Notes: generated from the letters alone by a model not told the origin. 64,000 bases of DNA from an uncultured Opitutales bacterium (GCA_944389885.1 CALXNZ010000008.1:1-64000), one strand, 5' to 3'; shown: positions 22,605 to 32,249, numbered from the stretch's first letter. A program made the numbers and translations.

Positions 22605-24469
22605 CTTTTTGCGTTTTCTATTTCTTTTACGGCGCTTTTCAGGCTTTGCGACAATTTGTTCAAGTCGAGATAGGAGATATCGAGCCCCCCGTATTCGAGA
22701 GCGTCGGATCCTTCAAAAAATATTTTCAACGATTCTATGCGCTCCGAGTCGAATCCCTTTTCTGTTAGGAGTTTTTGGGCTTCTCCAAAGAGCATGGCGT
22801 CGGGTTCGTATTCGCTGTCTGCGGCGAGAATGTTTTGCAATGAAGAGCGTCCAAAGTTTAGGAAATCCTTTGCGCCGGATTTTGCGGCTGATGACAAAGC
22901 CTTTTTCAAATACTTATGGGCCTCGTTTTGGCAGCGCACCTTTTTAGCGTATGCGGGATCGGAAATTAGGCGCGCCGTTTTTCTGCGATTTGCGACGAAC
23001 CCCACTACAATTGCCAAAATTAAAACTTGCACTATCCAGAAATATGGCGACACCCATATGCTTTTCCCAAATTCCGTGCGCGGGGAAATATTTTCCGAAA
23101 TTTTGGAAAAGGGCGGGGCGGATACTTCATCAGACTTAGTTTCTATGCGCTTTGAGCGTCCGGTAGGCGCCACGCTTACCTGCACAGAGTCAGATTTCAG
23201 CTCTTCATATTTTCCTGATAGCGGATTGAAAAAGGAGAATATAACTTGAGGTGTTTTTGCCAGGTCTGCTTTTTGGGGCACGGCGGTAAAAGTAAAGGTT
23301 TTTATTCCAATATATCCCAATCCGTTGCTTTCGTCCACAAACGAGCTTTTAGGCTTATAGCTTTTCCATTCTCCGCGCGTATCAAGCGATGGCGTCCCCA
23401 CCCTGGCGAAATTTCCCATTCCGACGAGTTTTGCTGTTATTATGCACGGTTCTCCAACTGTAAGGGCGTCGGGTTCGGCCGTGATTTGTTCGAGGGAGAA
23501 TGTTCCTATTGCCCCTTCAAAAGACGCCGGCTTGCCTTCTTCTGGCAGTGGCAATACCTCTATTTTTACGGCTTCCATATTTGTCTCAAAAGGAATTTGC
23601 GAAGCTCCCCCCATATTCATAGCCCTCTCGAAAAAAGACATGTTAATGAGCTCGTCCATTCCTATTTCCCTGACAAATACTCCTTGCGCAGAGAAATCCA
23701 AATCATAGGTTCCCACTTTTAACGGAGTGATTACCGTGGAATATGAGATTATTATCTTATCTGGATCGGTGCTTGCGTCCACGTCAGGTTTGCCGTTAAA
23801 CGCCGGGCAGTCAAAATCGTCGGCCTTCTTTATCTGAGGTACGAGCTGCGCGAGTTTGAAGCCGTTCTCGTATAGTTTCTTGTCGCACGAGAACACCAGC
23901 CTACATGGCACGGTTTCGCCGACATAGATTTTCTTGCGTTCTATTTCAAGCTTCAGCGAGGAGTTTTTCCTAAGTGTGTCTTCGTAGGAGTGCTGCACCT
24001 CCTGTCTCTGTCTTTGGGCATTTTGGCGCATCGACATTGTCGGGAATGCGCTTCGTATGGTTATGTTGCCCATATTCCCAAATCCGCGGCTTTGATCTTC
24101 GCGTTCCGGGGCGTCTTTATCAAATTTGACGGTTGCAGCGGGAATATCGTATGTGTTCCCCTGGAGGGTAATTTTCCAAGCGGGAATTGTATAGGTACCC
24201 TCGCTTTCAGCCACCATACTGAGTCCTATGGCGCTGCTTATCTCGCCGTTTATGTTGTAGCTTGAGTTCGATTGCCCGACAACTCTTAATCCGGAAGGTA
24301 TGGGAATATCTCTCAAGCTAATGCGGCCGGACACCCCCGTAAAGGTAATCGTATATGTGGCGGTTTCATCTGGGCGCACCGCTTCGGCATCGAATTTTGC
24401 GCTTATCGACGCCGCAAAGCTTTGCGCTATGAATGTTAAAAATGTAAGTATTATTATTATATTTTTCAT
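22601..24469 (-). CDS. batD: BatD-like oxygen-tolerance protein
   Basis: A 622-residue envelope protein: signal peptide (~1-20, ending SFAA), several Ig-like beta domains (first AEAVRPDETATYTITFTGVS), a membrane helix near 455-475 (YFWIVQVLILAIVVGFVANR) and a cytosolic helical tail. It has the BatD_Oxygen_tol pattern with LEIERKKIYVGETVPCRLVF. The start is the ATG sharing one base with the batBC stop (TAATG); the TTG two codons upstream is less likely. Expected partner of the VWA proteins encoded upstream. Confidence 0.88.
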   Translation of the reverse strand: MKNIIIILTFLTFIAQSFAASISAKFDAEAVRPDETATYTITFTGVSGRISLRDIPIPSGLRVVGQSNSSYNINGEISSAIGLSMVAESEGTYTIPAWKITLQGNTYDIPAATVKFDKDAPEREDQSRGFGNMGNITIRSAFPTMSMRQNAQRQRQEVQHSYEDTLRKNSSLKLEIERKKIYVGETVPCRLVFSCDKKLYENGFKLAQLVPQIKKADDFDCPAFNGKPDVDASTDPDKIIISYSTVITPLKVGTYDLDFSAQGVFVREIGMDELINMSFFERAMNMGGASQIPFETNMEAVKIEVLPLPEEGKPASFEGAIGTFSLEQITAEPDALTVGEPCIITAKLVGMGNFARVGTPSLDTRGEWKSYKPKSSFVDESNGLGYIGIKTFTFTAVPQKADLAKTPQVIFSFFNPLSGKYEELKSDSVQVSVAPTGRSKRIETKSDEVSAPPFSKISENISPRTEFGKSIWVSPYFWIVQVLILAIVVGFVANRRKTARLISDPAYAKKVRCQNEAHKYLKKALSSAAKSGAKDFLNFGRSSLQNILAADSEYEPDAMLFGEAQKLLTEKGFDSERIESLKIFFEGSDALEYGGLDISYLDLNKLSQSLKSAVKEIENAKR

Positions 24470-27114
24470 TACCAATCCTTGTAGGATTTTTCAAATCTGT
24501 CTTTTTGTTCGCCGAATCCGCTCATGGGCAGACGCTTTTCGGATTCTTTCATAGAGTTTAACAGTTGGCGGGCTTCTCCGCGGGTCATCACTCCCGCAGC
24601 GCGTCGGGCGGCGTCTTTTTTAGCTTCCTCCGACTGCTCCGCCGAAGCTGTCTCTATGGGTTTTGGAGCTTCTCCAGCCTTTTCTTCGGCAGGTGTGGGC
24701 AGCTCCTCTTTTTTCTCTCCATTTTCGGATTCTTGTTGCTGTTTGGGTTGTGAGATTGCTTGTTCGTCTTTCTTATCTTCGGAATTTTGAGCGTCAGATT
24801 CCGAGTTTTGTTCCCGATTTTTTTCAGCTTCGTTTTTTTGCGAATCGTCCTGGCGCTCTTTATCCTTATCGGGGGAGTCTTTCCGGGACTGCTCCGGCTC
24901 GTTTTTCTTTTGCTCCGAATCTTTCTTGTCTTGGTTGCTGTTTTTATCCTGTTGATTGTCCTGCGGCTGATTTTGTTTGTCGTTTTGATTCTGTTGATTC
25001 TGCTGGTTGTTTTGCTGACTGTTTTGGTCTTGGTTCTGCTGTTGGTCTTGGTTCTGTTGCTGATTCTGCTGATTTTGTTGTTGATTCTTGTCGTTTTGCT
25101 GGTTCTGCTGTTGATTTTGCTGCTGGTTCTGTTGGTTCTGATTATCTTGGTTTTGTTGTTGATTTTGATTGTCTTGATTTTGGTCGTTCTTATCGCGCAG
25201 GAGTTTCTTAAGCTCTTCTTTCAGCTTTGCCACTTCTTTCAGACTGCGAGCGTTGGCGTCCAAAATTTTAGACGCTTTTGCGCAGTCTTGGATTTGCTTG
25301 TCGATTTGTCCCAACACTGAATTTCCGGAGGCAATCGCGGAATTCTTTTTTGCCTTGTCGAATTTTGGGTTCAACTCAAAAGCCGAATCATACAATTTTT
25401 TGGCTCTTTGGGATTGTTCTTTTACGGTATTCCACTCGCCGCTGTTTTTGTCGGCGTTTTTTCTAATTTCGCCGTCATTTTTTTCTACGGCTTCGCACTG
25501 TGATATTTCCTGCTTTAATTTCTGTTGGAACTTTTCGTCCTCGAGCGGACTTTTTGTCTCTGGGCTTTTCTGGTTGCTGTCTGCGTGGTTGGCCTTAGAA
25601 TCGCTTTTTTGCGGTAGCTTACCAGAGGCCTTCATCTCGTTTTCCAACTTTAAAAGTTCAAGACCTTGCTTTAGCGTCTCATATCCGCTCGCGAGAGCAG
25701 TTTGCGTAGCCTGAGTATTTTGGGCGGCCGAATTTAAAACTTCTCCGGAAGATTTTGTTTTGGAGGCCAATTCAGAGGCAATCATATATTCGGCGTTGCC
25801 GATATTGTATAGGGCTTTGGAATGTAGCTCCAAATCTTGGGAGCTCTTCATGGCAGATATGAAAGCCTCTTTTGATTCTTCGTATTTTTTCTCTTTGTAT
25901 TTGTCTATTCCGGAGTTGAATATTTCCCTTGCCGTGGGTTCTCTATCTTCCGTATTTTTCTTAGCGGCGGGGGCATCTTCGGATTTTGCCTCCACCCGGC
26001 TGTCGGGAGCGGGTTCCTGCACGGTCGCGGGAGTTGAGTCCTGAGCCATCAACCTGTCGGAATTTCCGGCGACCAATGCGCAGAGAACTATGGCTGCAAG
26101 CATTCCGGGACGCCTTTTAACAAAGAATTTGCGCGTTCCTATAAGCGACTCCAACGCTATGAGAAATATTGCTATGCCGAGAAAAATCTGAAAGCGCTCT
26201 ATTGCGAATTGTTTCATTCTGGCGCTCAATTCCTCTTGGGGAACTTTTTTCAAGCCCTCGTTATAAATTGTATCCATTCCGTCGGCCGACAATGGCTCGT
26301 AGAATCCGCCCGTACTCTTTGCTATCTCTTCGAGCACGGTTTCGTTGAGTTGGCTCTTTACAAATTCCCCGTTTGAGTCTTTGAGGAAAGTTTGTTTGCC
26401 GTAGGCGTCTCTAACGGGAATGAGTTCGCCCTTTGCTCCGCCCACTCCGAGCGTATAAATTACAACACCTCTTTTAGCGGCGTCTTTGGCGGCTTCAATC
26501 GCCGACGATTCAAGCTCCTCGCCGTCGCTTATCAGCACTATTATCTTGCGGTTTACTGTGCTTGCAAAGGCGACCTCCGCTTCCTTTATGGCGGCTGCGA
26601 TATTGGTTCCGCCCCTCTGTATTATATCCGTGTCTACGGCTTCCAGCGACATTCTGAAGGCGTCGTAATCCAGAGTGAGAGGGCATTGCAAGAAAGCTTG
26701 TCCACTGAAGGCTACAAGCCCTATTTTATCTCCGTCGAGTACATTTACAAGATCCAGTATAGACAGCCTTGCCCGCTCGAGCCTATCGGGCTTGACGTCT
26801 TCTGCGAGCATGCTTTTAGAGGTGTCAACGGCAAATACTATGTCTATGCCCCGCGTTTTTGTCTCCTCCCATCTGTATCCCCATTGCGGGCGGGCCATTG
26901 CCACGAACAATAGGGCTACGGATATCAGGAAAAGAAACTTTTTTAAAAATACCTTTTGCTTGCTTACCGTGCGCGAGAGTTCCGGCAAGAGCCTTAGCGA
27001 CGCAAACCTTGACAGAAGATTGCGTTCGCGCCTTGCCGCGAGAATGTATATTGCCACAACGCCCGCGCATGCGGCCGCTCCGGCATAGAGCCAAATTGGA
27101 GAATTAAAGTTCAT
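24469..27114 (-). CDS. BatB-BatC fusion: VWA domain, TPR and Gln/Asn-rich tail
   Basis: An 881-residue protein. Residues 1-80 hold two membrane helices and the MARPQWG motif. Residues ~88-290 are a von Willebrand A domain with MIDAS sequence DTSKSM, a TNIAAAI loop and LISDGEE. A third membrane helix lies near 305-325, ending the BatB part. A second hydrophobic stretch (~345) precedes a BatC-type TPR section (~390-620). The region ~640-730 is nearly pure Q/N/D/K, then an E/K-rich part, closing with RGEARQLLNSMKESEKRLPM and a terminal KDW, the BatC end signature. BatB and BatC are separate genes in many Bacteroidota. It overlaps batA by 4 bases. Confidence 0.88.
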   Translation of the reverse strand: MNFNSPIWLYAGAAACAGVVAIYILAARRERNLLSRFASLRLLPELSRTVSKQKVFLKKFLFLISVALLFVAMARPQWGYRWEETKTRGIDIVFAVDTSKSMLAEDVKPDRLERARLSILDLVNVLDGDKIGLVAFSGQAFLQCPLTLDYDAFRMSLEAVDTDIIQRGGTNIAAAIKEAEVAFASTVNRKIIVLISDGEELESSAIEAAKDAAKRGVVIYTLGVGGAKGELIPVRDAYGKQTFLKDSNGEFVKSQLNETVLEEIAKSTGGFYEPLSADGMDTIYNEGLKKVPQEELSARMKQFAIERFQIFLGIAIFLIALESLIGTRKFFVKRRPGMLAAIVLCALVAGNSDRLMAQDSTPATVQEPAPDSRVEAKSEDAPAAKKNTEDREPTAREIFNSGIDKYKEKKYEESKEAFISAMKSSQDLELHSKALYNIGNAEYMIASELASKTKSSGEVLNSAAQNTQATQTALASGYETLKQGLELLKLENEMKASGKLPQKSDSKANHADSNQKSPETKSPLEDEKFQQKLKQEISQCEAVEKNDGEIRKNADKNSGEWNTVKEQSQRAKKLYDSAFELNPKFDKAKKNSAIASGNSVLGQIDKQIQDCAKASKILDANARSLKEVAKLKEELKKLLRDKNDQNQDNQNQQQNQDNQNQQNQQQNQQQNQQNDKNQQQNQQNQQQNQDQQQNQDQNSQQNNQQNQQNQNDKQNQPQDNQQDKNSNQDKKDSEQKKNEPEQSRKDSPDKDKERQDDSQKNEAEKNREQNSESDAQNSEDKKDEQAISQPKQQQESENGEKKEELPTPAEEKAGEAPKPIETASAEQSEEAKKDAARRAAGVMTRGEARQLLNSMKESEKRLPMSGFGEQKDRFEKSYKDW
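24925..25190 (-). repeat. Gln/Asn codon repeat inside batBC
   Basis: The coding strand is an irregular run of CAG/CAA/AAC/AAT codons giving QQNQ, QNQQ and DNQNQQ units for about 90 residues. The composition differs sharply from the flanks and is prone to replication slippage. Confidence 0.85.
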
Positions 27115-28145
27115 GGCAGAGTACGCAATGTTGTGTTTACCAATATTAATTTAATGCCCAAAACAAGGAGTCCCGCGCCGAGAAACCATTGGAAGAGTTC
27201 CTCGTATGAAGTGAAATTGCGCAGCTTTACTTTAGTCTTTTCAAGCGAGTCTATGGAGTTGTATATATCCTCAAGTTGGGCGAGGTTGGAGGCGGTGTAG
27301 AATTTTCCGCCGGTGATTTCGGCTATTTTCTTTAGGGTGGCGTCGTCATTTTCGCTTCTGGCGTCGCCGCCATATACGGGATTGCCGGATCTGTCCCTTA
27401 TGACGCGCTGCTGTTCGTCGAGTCTTGCCATGGGCACTATGCCCCTGCTTCCCGCGGCGATGGTGTATATCTTGGTGTCGTAGCTTGCGGCAGCTTCGGC
27501 GGCGGCAATCGGAGATATTTTTCCGGCGTTGTTTTCGCCGTCTGTGAGCAGGATTATAACGCGCGATTTCGCGTTTTTTAAATCCCTCAATCTGTTGACG
27601 CTCATTCCTATCGCCGAGCCTATTGCCGTGCGGGTTGAGTCTATTACGCCAATATCGAGCCTATCTATGTTTTTAAAAACCCAGTCGTGGTTAAGGGTCA
27701 TAGGGGACACCAGAAAGGGGTTTGCCGCGAAAGCTATTACGCCTATCCTGTCGTTTGGGCGCTTCTTTATGAAGTCTATCAAAACCTCTTTGACCGCGTC
27801 GAGGCGAGTTATGAGTTTAGACCGCGTCGAGAAGTCGAGCGCCGACATTGAACCGGATACGTCAACGGCCAATACTATGTCTATACCGCTTTCCTCGCGT
27901 TCGCTGTATCCCGTCCCTATCCTTGGCCTGGCGAATGCCGCTATTAGGAGCGCAAGGGATAAAAGCGTGAGCAGGAATCGGAAAAGGCCGGGGCGCGATT
28001 TGCTCTTTTTTGCCGCTTCTCCGGCTATTGCCACGCTCGAAAATATTATGGAGCCGGTTTTGCCGCTTGCCCCGCGCAATATCGCCAATATTGGCAGGAG
28101 CAGGAGAAGCCAGAGAAACTCGGGATTTGCAAAGTCGAAATTCAT
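27111..28145 (-). CDS. batA: BatA-like VWA membrane protein
   Basis: A 344-residue inner-membrane protein. Two N-terminal helices (LWLLLLLPILAIL; FLLTLLSLALLIAAFARPR), then a VWA domain (~88-295) with intact MIDAS DVSGSM, a TRTAIGSAIG loop and LLTDGENNAG, and a C-terminal helix (WFLGAGLLVLGIKLILV). It overlaps batBC and the DUF4381 gene by 4 bases on either side. BatA and BatB probably form a VWA pair at the membrane served by the MoxR ATPase. Confidence 0.92.
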   Translation of the reverse strand: MNFDFANPEFLWLLLLLPILAILRGASGKTGSIIFSSVAIAGEAAKKSKSRPGLFRFLLTLLSLALLIAAFARPRIGTGYSEREESGIDIVLAVDVSGSMSALDFSTRSKLITRLDAVKEVLIDFIKKRPNDRIGVIAFAANPFLVSPMTLNHDWVFKNIDRLDIGVIDSTRTAIGSAIGMSVNRLRDLKNAKSRVIILLTDGENNAGKISPIAAAEAAASYDTKIYTIAAGSRGIVPMARLDEQQRVIRDRSGNPVYGGDARSENDDATLKKIAEITGGKFYTASNLAQLEDIYNSIDSLEKTKVKLRNFTSYEELFQWFLGAGLLVLGIKLILVNTTLRTLP

Positions 28146-28861
28146 TTTTCAATCTCCGTTTTTTCTTCTTCGGGATTTTTATCTTTGGAAATTTTATTAT
28201 CAGTTGATATTTCTTGTGTGTTTTTTGCCTGCTCAGGATATAATTCGTTAAAACGCTTTTGGTCCGTCAGCTTTAAATTGTCGTAATCAACGAACTTTCT
28301 TGCGGCTTCAAGCAGTTGGGCGCGGGCGGTTGCGTCTATGCCTTCCATGGAGAATTTCACAAGGTCGGCGAGTTTCAAGAGATCTTCAAGCAATTTGCGC
28401 TGAACCTTGTCGAAAAGCTCCGATTCTGAAGCTATGGTTAGAAATTCTTCGGTGGTGCGTTCCGGAGCGGGAATGTTGTGGACGGCTTCTATGTAATCTC
28501 TTACGGCTTGGCTCACTTCCTGGGCGTAGGCCTTTGCTCCGAGGGCTTCGTAAACTTCGGGACATTTTGAAAGCCTGCCCGACGCTATTTCGTACGGGGA
28601 CGGCGGCGGCGTCTTGCGGCGCAGAATTAGAAATAATCCAGCGGCCAACACTATTCCTCCGAGAGAAATCCAGTGCCAGTAGCTCTCCCAAAAGCCGGCT
28701 TGGATCTTGCCTGTCACGTCCTCTATCGGAGGAAATTCTACAACGCTCGCGGCGGGCGTTTGCGAAGATTGCGTTTGCGACGGCGGTTGTTCCTGCGGCA
28801 TTTGGGCTTGCACAGCCGTGGCGTATGCTGCAAGCGTCAAAATACAAAATAATTTTTTCAT
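28142..28861 (-). CDS. DUF4381-like signal-anchored protein of the Bat operon
   Basis: A 239-residue protein with signal peptide (to ~19, VQA), a Pro/Gln-rich linker, one membrane helix (~65-82, WISLGGIVLAAGLFLILRR) and a cytosolic helical domain (~90-205; AKAYAQEVSQAVRDYIEAVH, RTTEEFLTIAS). The tail is E/K-rich. Position between DUF58 and batA, with 4-base overlaps on both sides, is where DUF4381 proteins usually sit in MoxR/Bat operons. Function unknown. Confidence 0.75.
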   Translation of the reverse strand: MKKLFCILTLAAYATAVQAQMPQEQPPSQTQSSQTPAASVVEFPPIEDVTGKIQAGFWESYWHWISLGGIVLAAGLFLILRRKTPPPSPYEIASGRLSKCPEVYEALGAKAYAQEVSQAVRDYIEAVHNIPAPERTTEEFLTIASESELFDKVQRKLLEDLLKLADLVKFSMEGIDATARAQLLEAARKFVDYDNLKLTDQKRFNELYPEQAKNTQEISTDNKISKDKNPEEEKTEIEK

Positions 28862-29778
28862 CGTTTTGCGCGTTTTTCAAAGAATTTGCGTAGGGCGCTT
28901 ATGAATGGCTTGTCGGTGAACACTTCAAGCAGGTCTATTCTCGAGCGGGCGAGGGCGCGGCGGAATTTTGCCAGACGCATTGAATTTATTGTATTATATG
29001 CCTCTCTAACTTTTTGGTTTGAAGTGTTTAGAGATACCATTTGTCCGGTCTCGCTATCCTCGAGGCATATGATGCCAAGTTCGGGCAAATCGAGCTCGCG
29101 CCGGTCGACCAATTCAAAACAAACAAGGTCGTGGCGGCGGTTTGTGATGTCGAGCGCCTTGAATACGGAGTCTCCAAATTTCTCGTCGGGATTCGGCAAT
29201 TTGCCGTCAGGCCCCTGAAGAAAATCGCTTATCAATATCACTATCGATTTACGCTTGAGCATGCGGTTTACATCGTCGAGAGCAGTAGATATGTCGGTTC
29301 CGCGCCCCGATGGCTCAAATGCGAGAATATCGCGGATTACTCTCAGTATATGGCGTCGCCCCTTCCGCGGCGGAATGACGTGTTCGACCTTGTTCGTGAA
29401 GAGTACAAGCCCGACTTTGTCGTTATTTCTCGATGCGGAGAAGGCGAGGGTGCTTGCCAGTTCTGCCGCGAGCTCTCTCTTCGAGAGTTCGCCGCTGCCG
29501 AATTCGCCGCTCGCTGAGAGATCCACGACCAACATCATTGTGAGCTCGCGTTCCTCCCGGTACTTTTTGACATGGGCTTTGCCCGTGCGCGCCGTGACAT
29601 TCCAATCTATGCTTCGGATTTCGTCACCTGGCATATATTCGCGGGCCTCTTCAAAGTCGATTCCTCGGCCTTTGAACAGGCTGTGATAGGCGCCCGCGAG
29701 GGCGTCGCTCACCTGCTTGTTGGTGCGGATTTCTATTTGCCGCACCTTTTTTAGCATATCCGCAATTTTATCGCTCAT
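28858..29778 (-). CDS. DUF58 protein
   Basis: A 306-residue cytosolic protein of the DUF58 family, which is related to VWA domains. The signature is GRGIDFEEAREYMPGDEIRS followed by IDWNVTARTGKAHVKKYREE. A VWA-like core follows (LVVDLSASGEFG, RGTDISTALD, ILISDFL). It is the second gene of the operon, 29 bases behind moxR and overlapping the DUF4381 gene by 4 bases. The MoxR-DUF58 pair is conserved and suggests ATPase-driven assembly of VWA-protein complexes. Confidence 0.92.
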   Translation of the reverse strand: MSDKIADMLKKVRQIEIRTNKQVSDALAGAYHSLFKGRGIDFEEAREYMPGDEIRSIDWNVTARTGKAHVKKYREERELTMMLVVDLSASGEFGSGELSKRELAAELASTLAFSASRNNDKVGLVLFTNKVEHVIPPRKGRRHILRVIRDILAFEPSGRGTDISTALDDVNRMLKRKSIVILISDFLQGPDGKLPNPDEKFGDSVFKALDITNRRHDLVCFELVDRRELDLPELGIICLEDSETGQMVSLNTSNQKVREAYNTINSMRLAKFRRALARSRIDLLEVFTDKPFISALRKFFEKRAKR

Positions 29779-29807
29779 AATATAATCGTATTACAGGGGC
29801 GTTTTCT

Positions 29808-30797
29808 TTATGGAACCGCTATCTTGTTGAGAACTTTTGTTATGATGTCTTCGCTCGAGATTCCCTCGGCCTCAGCCTCGTAAGTGACTATAATTCTGTG
29901 CCTGAGTACATCGTGGGCCAGATCTTTTATGTCTTGCGGCACAACGTATCCTCTGCCTTGCAGGAATGCGTGCGCTTTTGCGGCGAGCGTAAGGGCTATC
30001 GTTGCTCTCGGACTCGCTCCGAATTGAATCATATTATTAAGCTCTTTCAAACCATATTTTTCCGGTTCGCGAGTCGCAAAAATTATCTCCACCACATAGT
30101 CCTTGATTTTGTCGTCCATGTAGATTTCATCGACTATTTCGCGGGCTGCCATTATTTTTTCAGGGGTGGCAACTACGTTGATATCTTCGGAAGTCTTTGT
30201 TTTGGCCATTAGGTCGAGAATCAGCCTTTCCTCCTTGCGATCGGGATAGCCTATCTTTAACTTTAACATGAAGCGGTCAACTTGCGCTTCGGGGAGCTGG
30301 TATGTTCCCTCTTGGTCTATGGGGTTTTGGGTTGCCAGAACAAGGAAGGGTTCAGGAAGCGGATAGGTCTCTCCGCCTATCGTCACTTGCTTTTCCTGCA
30401 TGGCTTCAAGCAGGGCGCTTTGCACTTTTGCGGGGGCCCTGTTAATTTCGTCGGCCAATATTATATTTGCGAATATCGGACCTTTTTGCGTTAGAAATTC
30501 GCCCTTTTGCTGGTTGAAAATAAGTGTTCCTATAATATCGGCCGGAAGCAAGTCGGGAGTGAACTGTATTCGGTTGAATTTTGCCTCCACCGCGGCGGAC
30601 ATCGTTTTTACCGCGAGCGTCTTAGCCAAGCCGGGAACGCCTTCGAGTAGCACGTGCCCGTTGGCAAGAATACCGGTTAACAGCCTGTCGATTAGGTACT
30701 TCTGCCCCACTATTACCTTGCCTATTTCATTCCTCAAAAGCGACGTCCATTCCGACGCCGCTTTGACTTTGTCGTTTATTTCTGTGAGATTGCTCAT
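29808..30797 (-). CDS. MoxR-family AAA+ ATPase
   Basis: A 329-residue ATPase heading the Bat operon. Walker A is GVPGLAKT, Walker B is ILADEINRAP, sensor region LVLATQNPIDQEGTYQLPEA, and the C-terminal AAA lid holds GASPRATIAL. MoxR proteins act as chaperone-like partners of VWA proteins. The probable promoter lies at 30800-30840 on the minus strand, with TATAAA near 30815 and a weak -35. All six downstream genes (DUF58 to batE) run on with overlaps or gaps under 30 bases. Confidence 0.95.
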   Translation of the reverse strand: MSNLTEINDKVKAASEWTSLLRNEIGKVIVGQKYLIDRLLTGILANGHVLLEGVPGLAKTLAVKTMSAAVEAKFNRIQFTPDLLPADIIGTLIFNQQKGEFLTQKGPIFANIILADEINRAPAKVQSALLEAMQEKQVTIGGETYPLPEPFLVLATQNPIDQEGTYQLPEAQVDRFMLKLKIGYPDRKEERLILDLMAKTKTSEDINVVATPEKIMAAREIVDEIYMDDKIKDYVVEIIFATREPEKYGLKELNNMIQFGASPRATIALTLAAKAHAFLQGRGYVVPQDIKDLAHDVLRHRIIVTYEAEAEGISSEDIITKVLNKIAVP

Positions 30798-30985
30798 ATT
30801 TTTTGATGATTTTTTATAATAAATCGAACCTTTATTGCTTAAATTAAATGTACGCTTTAGGCTTCTTTTGCCCCGGGCGCTCTCCCCGAACGTGTATGCC
30901 GCATTTGCGCGTTATATCAAAAAGTTTTGCGCTTTGTGCGGCGAAGCTTTTGACATATAAACTCTACGGCTGTTCCAAATTTTTT

Positions 30986-32122
30986 TTATAATCCCTGGGC
31001 GCCGCCGTTTAACGGAGAATTGACAAACTCGAAAGTTATTCTTGGCCTGTAATCGGGCTTTTCATTGCCTTTGTCTTCCGCTTCTTCGTCATCTAATAGT
31101 ATGCCGTCTCCGAGATTTTGCGGTATGGCGGCTTTTGCTATTTTTGCGGGCGATAGAGATGCTTTTGCGGATTCGGATACTTGGGCCAGTTTGGATTCTG
31201 GCGATTTTGTCCCATCGGATTTTTCCGTATTTTCTTTTTCCGGAACTTCGTCTCCGCTTTGTGTTTTATCTATTTCTTCACCCATGGAATTTGCAGAGTA
31301 GAAGAATATGCCGCTTTTCCCGGAGGCTTGTCTTATTATTATGGTTGGCCGTTCGAGCCGCGTCAGATGGCTTCTAAATTTGGAATCGTCACCTCTCGCA
31401 TGTGCCGCCCCATAGGCAAAATTTAGGTATGCGTCCAATTCCGGAGAGGTAAATTCCACCAAATCATCTTCTTCAAGCTTATCGATATTTATTTCAAGCT
31501 CTCCCAACTTGAGAATTCCGACGTCTTCCGGGACATCGTCTTTTGAATTATGTTTAGGGGCGGGGGCTGTATTGCTGCCGTCCCATGACACGCGTGATTT
31601 TTTCGTATTCTGCTCAAATGGGTCGTCATCGGTAATCCCGTAGAACTCAAGGAGCACTTTGCTCTCCGACGCGTTTTCAATATCTTCGGCTATGCTGTCG
31701 GCGGCTTCAGCAATGCTCGAGGAGATATTGCCTCCGCCTGATTCATCTTCTTGCCGCTCTTCTTTTTTTATTTTTTTGTTCTCCTCTTTTTCCTCTTTTT
31801 TAGACATGGGGTTTTCGTTGCGGTCGCGGCCAAATACAAACGGAAACACCTTTTTTACCCTCAGGGAAAGCGTGGCCAGTACAACTTTGTCGGATTCTGG
31901 GACAAATCCTATATCGGCGGCGTCGCCGATAAATGTCAGGTATGCCATGGCCCTGTCGCCTTTCTTGCAGGATACTCCTATATAGTCGGCATCTCCAAAA
32001 TCCTTGTCAGGAGATGATTCGCTGATGAAAGTGTCGCTTTTTTGCGCTATCAACACCACCGCATTGCAGCTTTGCGCAATACATAATCCCGCGATGAATG
32101 CGGCAATTAAAGACAATCTCAT
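30986..32122 (-). CDS. Secreted CBM96/DNRLRE-like protein with charged inserts
   Basis: A 378-residue exported protein with signal peptide to ~21. The start of the mature part (DTFISESSPDKDFGDADYIG, then GDRAMAYLTF) matches the N-terminal strand pattern of DNRLRE/CBM96 carbohydrate-binding domains. The domain is interrupted at ~105-150 by a K/E/D-rich, low-complexity insert (KKEEKEENKKIKKEERQEDE) and resumes with VLLEFYGITDDD and LEFTSPELDAYL. A second disordered acidic region (~285-360) precedes the C-terminal RPRITFEFVNSP. The function and the binding partner are not known. It is monocistronic, upstream of moxR on the same strand with a 188-base gap. Confidence 0.6.
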   Translation of the reverse strand: MRLSLIAAFIAGLCIAQSCNAVVLIAQKSDTFISESSPDKDFGDADYIGVSCKKGDRAMAYLTFIGDAADIGFVPESDKVVLATLSLRVKKVFPFVFGRDRNENPMSKKEEKEENKKIKKEERQEDESGGGNISSSIAEAADSIAEDIENASESKVLLEFYGITDDDPFEQNTKKSRVSWDGSNTAPAPKHNSKDDVPEDVGILKLGELEINIDKLEEDDLVEFTSPELDAYLNFAYGAAHARGDDSKFRSHLTRLERPTIIIRQASGKSGIFFYSANSMGEEIDKTQSGDEVPEKENTEKSDGTKSPESKLAQVSESAKASLSPAKIAKAAIPQNLGDGILLDDEEAEDKGNEKPDYRPRITFEFVNSPLNGGAQGL

Positions 32123-32249
32123 AATCTCCTCCTTGTGGCTAATTAAAGTCCGCGATTTTACCGCTGTCGAGCCTTTTGTATCCTCTTGTGCGGAATCTTA
32201 TACATTTGCGGCAGGGAAAAGGGAGCTTATAGCGTCCAATTAAAAAGAA

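Noticed and set aside
24925-25190. Repeat array that might be mistaken for CRISPR
   Set aside because: It is an irregular in-frame codon repeat inside batBC with no spacers.
24760-25320. 186-residue plus-strand frame that is almost only Leu/Val/Ile
   Set aside because: Mirror image of the CAG/CAA/AAC repeat of batBC, not a membrane protein.
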